From positions 1 through 59,568 of the forward strand of contig JAPDDQ010000046.1 of the NCBI GenBank assembly GCA_027587225.1: 59,568 bases of DNA, read 5' to 3'. Position numbers and translations under genes: made by a program. This stretch comes from Solirubrobacter taibaiensis (GTDB taxonomy: Bacteria > Actinomycetota > Thermoleophilia > Solirubrobacterales > Solirubrobacteraceae). The stretch's first letter is position 1; each line of letters starts with the position of its first letter. The notes under the pieces are model-generated. The model saw nothing but the letters and a program-made list of their open reading frames with translations. It was not told the origin of the DNA and made no database searches. Positions 54,755 through 59,568 of this stretch are shown here, piece by piece.

Positions 54755-55374
54755 GTACGAAAGGTTAGAGGAATGGTTGCGCGATGAACGACTCGGGGGG
54801 CTTCTCCGAGCGGTCATACCCGCGCGCGTCGCGGCGTAGCGGAGCTCAGCTCGTCCGCGAGTGGTTCGTCGGCCGCGCTCGGGGAGCACACCGTCAGGCC
54901 GCGCGTCAAGAAACCCATGCTCGCGGCGGCGGGGTGGGATGCGGCGTGGTCACGGGTTTCTTGACCCGCGGCGGCCGGTGCGCTCTTGGTCGGGTGAGCC
55001 GGTTGCCCCGGGTGCGCCCGGGCGCGGGCCGAAGCGTTCTCCGCGAGCGGCAACGCGCCACCCGGGCGCGCGAGGTACGACTTTGTCAGCCTGAGCCGGA
55101 CAAACTCGCACCTCGCGTGGCGTGGACCGTCCCTCGGCGTGGAAAGACGTGAACGCCGAGGCGTTCACGCAGTGCGGGGCACCCGCCTCACCCGCAATCA
55201 GCACGGCCGCCCCGACGGGTCAAGAAGCCCGTGACGAACGCCACGCAGCGTCAGGCCGCCCGGGCACGGGTTTCTTGACGCGGCGGCCGCGGGTGTGCTC
55301 GCCGTTGCCGTTCCCGCTACTAGCGAATTTCCGTCCGAAACCCGTCCGGGAGGCCGCCTAATCTGACCCGTCCC
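54755..55374. repeat. Gene-free stretch of clustered inverted repeats
   Basis: 620 bp without a supported gene. Two copies of a hairpin with GTCAAGAA(A/G)CCC arms lie at 54905-54965 (arms 54905-54916 and 54954-54965) and 55219-55279 (arms 55219-55233 and 55265-55279). Both right arms continue into a GACxCGCGGCGGCC-like sequence, and GTCAGGCCG occurs in both. Between them are an imperfect 49-bp hairpin with CGCGAGGT/ACCTCGCG ends (55069-55117) and GTGAACGCC/GGCGTTCAC (55149-55168). The pattern resembles REP/BIME clusters. A promoter for the helicase must lie in or near 55300-55374. Confidence 0.65.
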
Positions 55375-57027
55375 GTGACGTACGAGATCGACGCTCTTCC
55401 CCGCTCTTCGGCGGGCCGCTCCCTCCCGCCTTGGCCCACCGCCCGCCCGCTCCGCAAGTGGCAGCAGATCGCGGCGGCCCAGGTGTTCGAGTCATCCAAC
55501 GAAGCCTTCCTGGCGTCCGCGACGCCCGCGGCCGGCAAGACCACGTTCGGTCTGCACGTGGCCCATCGGATGTTGTCCGAGGGGCGCGTGGCGCGCGTGG
55601 CCGTGGTGGCGCCGACGACGCACATCTGCCGTCAGTGGGCGCTGGATGCGGCGCGCTACGGCATCCATCTGGAGCCGAACCGCCCCAACAGCGCGGGGCC
55701 GGAGCCGCGGGACCGGCACGGGATCTCGGTCACGTACGCGACGGTCTCGGCAGGGTCGGAGGTGCACCGGCGGCGCTGTGCGGAGCGGCCGACGCTGCTG
55801 ATCGCGGACGAGCCGCACCACATGGGCGAGGACGCGTCGTGGGGGCGCTCGACGGTGGACGCGTTCGCGTCCGCGAAGTTCCGGCTCCTGCTCTCGGGGA
55901 CGCCGTTCCGCTCGGACAACTCGCCGATCCCGTGGGTGACGTACACGGACGAGGGCGTGTCCTCCGCGGACTACGACTACGGCTACACGCAGGCGCTGAT
56001 CGACAACGTGTGCCGGCCGGTGACGTTCCACACGTACGGCGGCGAGATGGAGTGGGTGAGCGACGGGAAGGTCCGGCGGGCGGGCTTCGACGTCGTGCTG
56101 CCTGCGCCGGAGGCCGCGCGCCGACTGCGCACTGCGCTGGACGCCGACGGCGACTGGATCACGCACGTGCTGCGCGACGCGAACGACGAGCTGGTCAAGA
56201 TCCGCGCGGGCGACCACCCGAACGCGGGCGGCCTGGTGATCGCGATGGACAAGGAGCACGCGGACAAGCTGGCCGGGCGGCTCGCGCGGATCACGGGCGA
56301 ACGGCCGGACGTCGTGCACTCCGACGCGGCGGACGCCTCCCAGCGGATCGCTCGGTTCAGCGGCAACGCGGAGCCGTGGCTCGTCTCGGTGCTGATGGTC
56401 TCCGAGGGTGTGGACGTGCCGCGCCTGCGCGTGGGTGTGTACGCCACCAACTCGCGCACCGAGCTGTTCTTCCGCCAGGTGATCGGGCGCTTCATCCGGC
56501 GCACGCCAGAGCCCAAGCAGCAGATGGCGCACGTCTTCCTGCCGTCGGATCCGCGGCTGAAGCGCTTGGCGATCGCGATCGAGGAGGAGCGCAAGCACGC
56601 GCTGATCTTCGAGTCGGTGAGCGGCGAGGACACCGAGCGGGGGGAACGCTCAGAGGCGAAGGAGCCGTTCCGCGCGCTGTGGTCGAGCGCCGAGCGCGAC
56701 GACGAGGTGCTGCAGACGACGCAGCCCGGCGACGCGCTGCAGCTGTTCGCGGAGCCGAAGCCGGAGATCTCGCCCGCGCTCGCGGCGTTCACGCCGGTGG
56801 TGCAGATGGCGCCGCCCGAGCCGGAGACGTCGTTCGAGCGGCGCGAGCGCCTGCGCGCGGAGCGTCACAACCTGGTGGCGCTGATCGCGCGGCGCGACAA
56901 CGAGCCGCACAGCAAGGTCAACTCCTGGGTCAACCGCGAGGTCGGCGTCAAGTCCGTCGACAAGGCCACGGACGAGCAGCTGGAGAAGGCCAACAAGCTG
57001 CTCGAGCGCGAGCTCAACCGCAAGTGA
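55375..57027 (+). CDS. Superfamily 2 DEAD/DEAH-type helicase
   Basis: A 550-aa protein from GTG 55375. Motif Q-like LRKWQQIAAAQ, motif I ASATPAAGKTTFG (ATP binding), Ia VVAPTTHICRQWALD, motif II ADEPHHMG (DExH), III LLLSGTPFRSD, motif V VLMVSEGVDVPRLRVG and VI RQVIGRFIRR give a full SF2 helicase core of the UvrB/RecG-like restriction-type group. A C-terminal region (about 450-550) with a charged coiled segment (RRERLRAERHNLVAL, SWVNREVGVKSVDKATDEQLEKAN) may bind nucleic acid. No partner methylase or nuclease is adjacent, so it is not obviously a defence system. It overlaps the next gene by 1 bp. Confidence 0.9.
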   Translation: MTYEIDALPRSSAGRSLPPWPTARPLRKWQQIAAAQVFESSNEAFLASATPAAGKTTFGLHVAHRMLSEGRVARVAVVAPTTHICRQWALDAARYGIHLEPNRPNSAGPEPRDRHGISVTYATVSAGSEVHRRRCAERPTLLIADEPHHMGEDASWGRSTVDAFASAKFRLLLSGTPFRSDNSPIPWVTYTDEGVSSADYDYGYTQALIDNVCRPVTFHTYGGEMEWVSDGKVRRAGFDVVLPAPEAARRLRTALDADGDWITHVLRDANDELVKIRAGDHPNAGGLVIAMDKEHADKLAGRLARITGERPDVVHSDAADASQRIARFSGNAEPWLVSVLMVSEGVDVPRLRVGVYATNSRTELFFRQVIGRFIRRTPEPKQQMAHVFLPSDPRLKRLAIAIEEERKHALIFESVSGEDTERGERSEAKEPFRALWSSAERDDEVLQTTQPGDALQLFAEPKPEISPALAAFTPVVQMAPPEPETSFERRERLRAERHNLVALIARRDNEPHSKVNSWVNREVGVKSVDKATDEQLEKANKLLERELNRK

Positions 57028-57431
57028 TGGACGCGCTCCCCGACTGGCCCGAAGGCACCGTCACGGTGCTGTCGACGAGTGCCGGCGCGCCCCACGCCAT
57101 CCCGGTCTCGGCGGCGATCCGGCGTGGGCCGCGCGTGCTCGCGCTGGCGCTGGCCCTGCCGCGCGAGTCGCTGGTGCGGCTGCGGGAGGACCCGCGCTGC
57201 GCCGTGACCGTGCTCGCCCGCGGCGTGGCCATCACGGTGCACGGCCACGCCACGGTCGAGCGGGAGCTGGAGCGGATCGCGGTCGTGCGCGTCGACGTCG
57301 ACTCGATCCAGGACCACAGCAGCCCGCGGTTCGAGATCGACGCCGGCGTGCAGTGGCACTGGACGAGCGAGGAAGCCGCGCAGGGCGACGCCGAGACGCG
57401 CTCAGCCCTGGGCGGTCGGGACGACGATTAG
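57027..57431 (+). CDS. Pyridoxamine 5'-phosphate oxidase-like FMN-binding protein
   Basis: A 134-aa protein from the ATG overlapping the helicase stop. TVTVLSTSAGAPHAIPVSAAI, then LALALALPRESLVRLREDPRCAVTVLARGVAITVHGHATVERE, is a split-barrel flavin-binding pattern of the PPOX/Pnp-like family. F420 rather than FMN use is possible in actinobacteria. The substrate is unknown. The C-terminus is short and acidic. Coupling to the helicase gene suggests co-transcription. The end overlaps the convergent dehydrogenase by 30 bp. Confidence 0.78.
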   Translation: MDALPDWPEGTVTVLSTSAGAPHAIPVSAAIRRGPRVLALALALPRESLVRLREDPRCAVTVLARGVAITVHGHATVERELERIAVVRVDVDSIQDHSSPRFEIDAGVQWHWTSEEAAQGDAETRSALGGRDDD

Positions 57432-58133
57432 CTCCGCGACGTTCACGTGCGCCGGGGCGGACACGGCGTAGACGATCGCGTCGGCGATGTCGCCGGCCTC
57501 GAGCGTCTTCATCTCGCGCAGCTGGTCCAGCACGGCGAGGGCGGCGGGGTCGGTCATGTCGTCGCCCAGCTCGGTCATCACGACGCCCGGCTCCACCGTC
57601 TTCACGCGCACGCCGCGCGGGCCGTACTCCGTGCGCAGGTTGCGCGTGAGGTGTGAGACCCCGGCCTTCGTCGCGGCGTAGACGGCGTAGTTCGGGAAGG
57701 CGATGTGGCTCGCGACCGAGCTGACGTGGACGAGGTCGGCGCGACCGTCCGCCTCCGCGGTGGCGAGCAGGTCCTCGACGAACGCCCGGCCCGTGTGCAG
57801 CAGGCCGCGGAGGTTGACGTCCAGCATCCGCTCCCACTCGGCGACGTCCGCGCTCTCGTAGGGCGCGCCGAGCATCACGCCGGCGTTCGCGACGACGAGG
57901 TCGACGCGGCCGAGCTCGGCGCGGACGGTGTCGGCGACGCGCTGGACGTCGTCCGGGTTGGAGATGTCGGCGGCGATCGGGAGGACGCCTTCGAGCGCTT
58001 CGAGGCGCTCGGCGCGGCGGGCGACGACGGCGACCTGCGCGCCGGCCTCGGCCAGCCGTTGTGCGGTCGCGGCGCCGATCCCGCTGCTCGCGCCGGTCAC
58101 GACGGCGATGCGGCCTTCAAGTGTCTTGGTCAT
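57402..58133 (-). CDS. Short-chain dehydrogenase/reductase
   Basis: A 243-aa protein from ATG 58133 (MTKTLEGRIAVVTGASSGIG). Cofactor motif TGASSGIG, VVANAGVM (NAG motif), catalytic Ser in VHVSSVAS, and YAVYAATK (YxxxK) are complete, so it is an active classical SDR. The post-motif GPRGVRVKTVEPGVVMTELGDD matches the YdfG/serine-dehydrogenase-like group. Substrate is not known. It is divergent from an MmyB-type regulator 103 bp away, which probably controls it. Confidence 0.94.
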   Translation of the reverse strand: MTKTLEGRIAVVTGASSGIGAATAQRLAEAGAQVAVVARRAERLEALEGVLPIAADISNPDDVQRVADTVRAELGRVDLVVANAGVMLGAPYESADVAEWERMLDVNLRGLLHTGRAFVEDLLATAEADGRADLVHVSSVASHIAFPNYAVYAATKAGVSHLTRNLRTEYGPRGVRVKTVEPGVVMTELGDDMTDPAALAVLDQLREMKTLEAGDIADAIVYAVSAPAHVNVAELIVVPTAQG

Positions 58134-58236
58134 GTCCTTCACCGTCGCCGTCGACGTCGCCGCTAGCCAGAGCCCCCGCGACCCTGGTAGTGCCACGGCC
58201 ACCCTCCGCAGCGCACGGCGCGCTACGTTCGATGCC

Positions 58237-59094
58237 GTGGAGTCCGACAACCGCATCGGCGACTTCCTCCGCGCACGGCGCGAGCTCGTCCGGCCCGAGG
58301 ACGTCGGCCTACCCGACCTCGGCCGCCGCCGCGTACCCGGACTCCGGCGCGAGGAGCTCGCGCTGCTCGCCGGCGTCTCCGCGGACTACTACGTGCGGCT
58401 CGAGCAGGGCCGCGACCGGCATCCCTCCGAGCAGGTGCTCGCGGCGCTGGCCCGCGCCCTCCAGCTCGACGAGGACGCCACCGCGCACCTCCACGAGCTG
58501 ACCCGCCGCACCGGGCCGCGGCGCCGCGCTCGTCCGCGCGCCCAGAAGGTGCGCCCAGGGCTGCTGCGGCTGATGGACGCGTGGCCGCACACCCCGGCGT
58601 TCATCCTCAGCCGGCACCTGGACGTGCTCGCCACGAACCGCCTCGCCACCGCGCTGCATCCCGGGTGCACCCCGGGCGAGAACATGCTCCGGACACTCTT
58701 CCTCGAGCCGTACGCCCAGGACCTGTACCCGGAGCTCGACAAGGTCGCGGCGGAGACCGTCGCGTCCCTGCGCGCCTCGGCGGGCGCCGACGTCGACGAC
58801 CCGCGCCTCATCGAGCTCGTCGGCGAGCTCTCCGTCAAGAGCGAATCGTTCCGCCGCCTTTGGGCGCGTCACGAGGTACGCGCCAAGACGGAAGGCGAGA
58901 AGCGCATGCGCCACCCCCTCGTCGGCGACGTCACCTTCCGCTTCGAGACCCTGACGGTCAACGGCGCGGAGGGCCAGCAGCTCGTCGTCTACCACTCCGA
59001 GCCCGGCAGTCCGAGCGAACGCGCCCTGAACCTGCTCGCGGCGATGGTCGCGAAAGAACCTACGCGAGAGCGCGAACCCGCCCCGCGAACGTAA
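58237..59094 (+). CDS. XRE-family regulator with MmyB-like ligand-binding domain
   Basis: A 285-aa protein from GTG 58237. The N-terminal HTH (about 5-80) shows IGDFLRARRELVRPEDVGLP, RRVPGLRREELALLAGVSADYYVRLEQGR and PSEQVLAALARALQLDEDA. The rest (about 105-270) is the MmyB/MLTR ligand-binding domain with AFILSRHLDVLATNRLATALHP, LIELVGELSVKSESFRRLWARHEVR, and VGDVTFRFETLTVNGAEGQQLVVYHSEPGS. Such regulators often control an adjacent divergent dehydrogenase in response to a lipid-like ligand, which fits the SDR gene here. Confidence 0.93.
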   Translation: MESDNRIGDFLRARRELVRPEDVGLPDLGRRRVPGLRREELALLAGVSADYYVRLEQGRDRHPSEQVLAALARALQLDEDATAHLHELTRRTGPRRRARPRAQKVRPGLLRLMDAWPHTPAFILSRHLDVLATNRLATALHPGCTPGENMLRTLFLEPYAQDLYPELDKVAAETVASLRASAGADVDDPRLIELVGELSVKSESFRRLWARHEVRAKTEGEKRMRHPLVGDVTFRFETLTVNGAEGQQLVVYHSEPGSPSERALNLLAAMVAKEPTREREPAPRT

Positions 59095-59122
59095 CGAAGG
59101 GTTCGCATACCAAACCCTTCGT
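59094..59122. terminator. Hairpin after the regulator gene
   Basis: ACGAAGGGTT (59094-59103) and AACCCTTCGT (59113-59122) are perfect 10-bp arms around a 9-nt loop, starting at the last base of the stop codon. It is followed by a second hairpin at 59137. Confidence 0.75.
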
Positions 59123-59136
59123 CGCACTTGCCGCGC

Positions 59137-59170
59137 GGTGACGTCCGCCGCCGACACGGCGGACGTCACC
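59137..59170. terminator. Second hairpin between convergent genes
   Basis: GGTGACGTCCGCCG (59137-59150) and CGGCGGACGTCACC (59157-59170) form a perfect 14-bp stem with a CCGACA loop. With the hairpin at 59094 it separates the regulator from the convergent minus-strand gene. Confidence 0.8.
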
Positions 59171-59189
59171 GATTCGCGGGATGTGCGCG

Positions 59190-59568
59190 CTACGCGGCTG
59201 GGACGGCGTCGGCCGGCGCGGCCGCGGGAGCCTCAGCGGCGGGCTCGGGGGCCGGCGCGGTCTCGGCCGGTGCCTCGGCGGCCGGGGCGGGAGCCTCGGC
59301 GACAGGCGCGGCCGGGGTCTCCGCGACGGGTTCGGGCGCGGGAGCGGTCTCGGCGGGCGCTTCGGCGGCCGGGGCGGGAGCCTCGGCGACAGGCGCGGCC
59401 GGGGCCTCGGCGACGGGCTCGGGCGCGGTCTCGGCGGGCGCTTCGGCGGCCGGGGCGGGAGCCTCGGCGACAGGCGCGGCCGGGGCCTCGGCGACGGGCT
59501 CGGGCGCGGTCTCGGCGGGCGCTTCGGCGGCCGGGGCGGGAGCCTCGGCGACAGGCGCGGCCGGGGCC
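59190..59568 (-). CDS. C-terminal end of an Ala/Pro/Glu-rich repeat protein (5' end outside window)
   Basis: The minus-strand frame ending in TAG at 59190-59192 is open to the window edge (125 codons). The encoded tail is composed almost only of Ala, Pro, Glu, Val and Thr, ending in ADAVPAA. About four tandem copies of an 81-bp unit give a 27-residue repeat containing PVAEAPAPAAEAPAETAPEP; one copy has 6 extra bases. Such tails are flexible linkers or wall-spanning stretches. The folded part of the protein lies outside, so its function cannot be named. Confidence 0.65.
   Translation of the reverse strand, partial: APAAPVAEAPAPAAEAPAETAPEPVAEAPAAPVAEAPAPAAEAPAETAPEPVAEAPAAPVAEAPAPAAEAPAETAPAPEPVAETPAAPVAEAPAPAAEAPAETAPAPEPAAEAPAAAPADAVPAA

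Noticed and set aside
55375..57431. The helicase with the flavin protein as a phage-defence system.
   Set aside because: No nuclease, methylase or known defence partner is adjacent, and the second protein looks like an ordinary split-barrel flavoprotein. I keep it as an unassigned helicase.
59190..59568. The tandem repeats as a CRISPR array.
   Set aside because: Units are contiguous without unique spacers and keep a coding frame, so they are protein repeats.

Overview
The window is chromosomal DNA of a very GC-rich, GTG/TTG-start-using bacterium. The gene content (GlgE-type alpha-glucan pathway, Hanks kinases with extracytoplasmic propellers, FHA regulators, many secreted proteases, MmyB-type regulators) fits a high-GC actinobacterium. 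A member of the Thermoleophilia/Solirubrobacterales is my best guess, but the window holds no rRNA or other marker to prove it. I see no tRNA, rRNA, CRISPR array, prophage or insertion sequence.

Region 1 (1-12.5 kb) is the most unusual part. It holds four paralogous exported proteins of about 640 aa (three with a clear lipobox), predicted to be alpha-helical toroid plus beta-sheet proteins resembling polysaccharide-lyase architecture. Interleaved with them are two FHA proteins with a LuxR-like helix-turn-helix, transcribed divergently from two of the paralogs, and one complete Ser/Thr kinase with an extracytoplasmic beta-propeller plus the end of a second. Three paralogs have the same upstream leader with three boxes at nearly fixed spacing. 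I infer a kinase to FHA-transcription-factor to surface-lipoprotein circuit. The fourth paralog carries a frameshift.

Region 2 (12.5-29 kb) holds signalling genes (EAL-like/HDOD protein, histidine kinase and response regulator, ECF sigma factor with a membrane partner), YqgE, a metzincin-like secreted protease with a lysine-rich tail, an aldo/keto reductase, two subtilases, a GDSL esterase, a PstS-like protein, a methyltransferase, a DUF3159 membrane protein, an apparently circularly permuted OpuAC-type binding protein, a YjbR protein, a metallophosphatase and a PP2C phosphatase.

Region 3 (30-50.4 kb) is an alpha-glucan/trehalose locus. malQ is divergent from glgE-treS-mak-glgB, followed by a GGDEF protein. 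A second run is nucleoside hydrolase-treZ-glgX-treY, and a GT4 glycosyltransferase (GlgM/GlgA type) lies nearby. Together these can turn trehalose into maltose, maltose 1-phosphate and branched alpha-glucan (TreS, Mak, GlgE, GlgB), debranch it (GlgX), rearrange it (MalQ) and return it to trehalose (TreY, TreZ). No glgC or glgP is present.

Region 4 (50.4-59.6 kb) contains a hexapeptide-repeat protein, an anti-sigma antagonist, an M6 metalloprotease, a DsbA-like protein lacking its second active-site cysteine, a 620-bp gene-free stretch full of hairpins, an SF2 helicase, a flavin-binding protein, a short-chain dehydrogenase with a divergent MmyB-type regulator, and the repetitive 3' end of an Ala/Pro/Glu-rich protein cut by the window edge.

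Genes are tightly packed. Eight convergent pairs overlap by 12-65 bp, several co-directional pairs overlap by 1-4 bp, and dispersed short palindromes occur both between genes and inside one.
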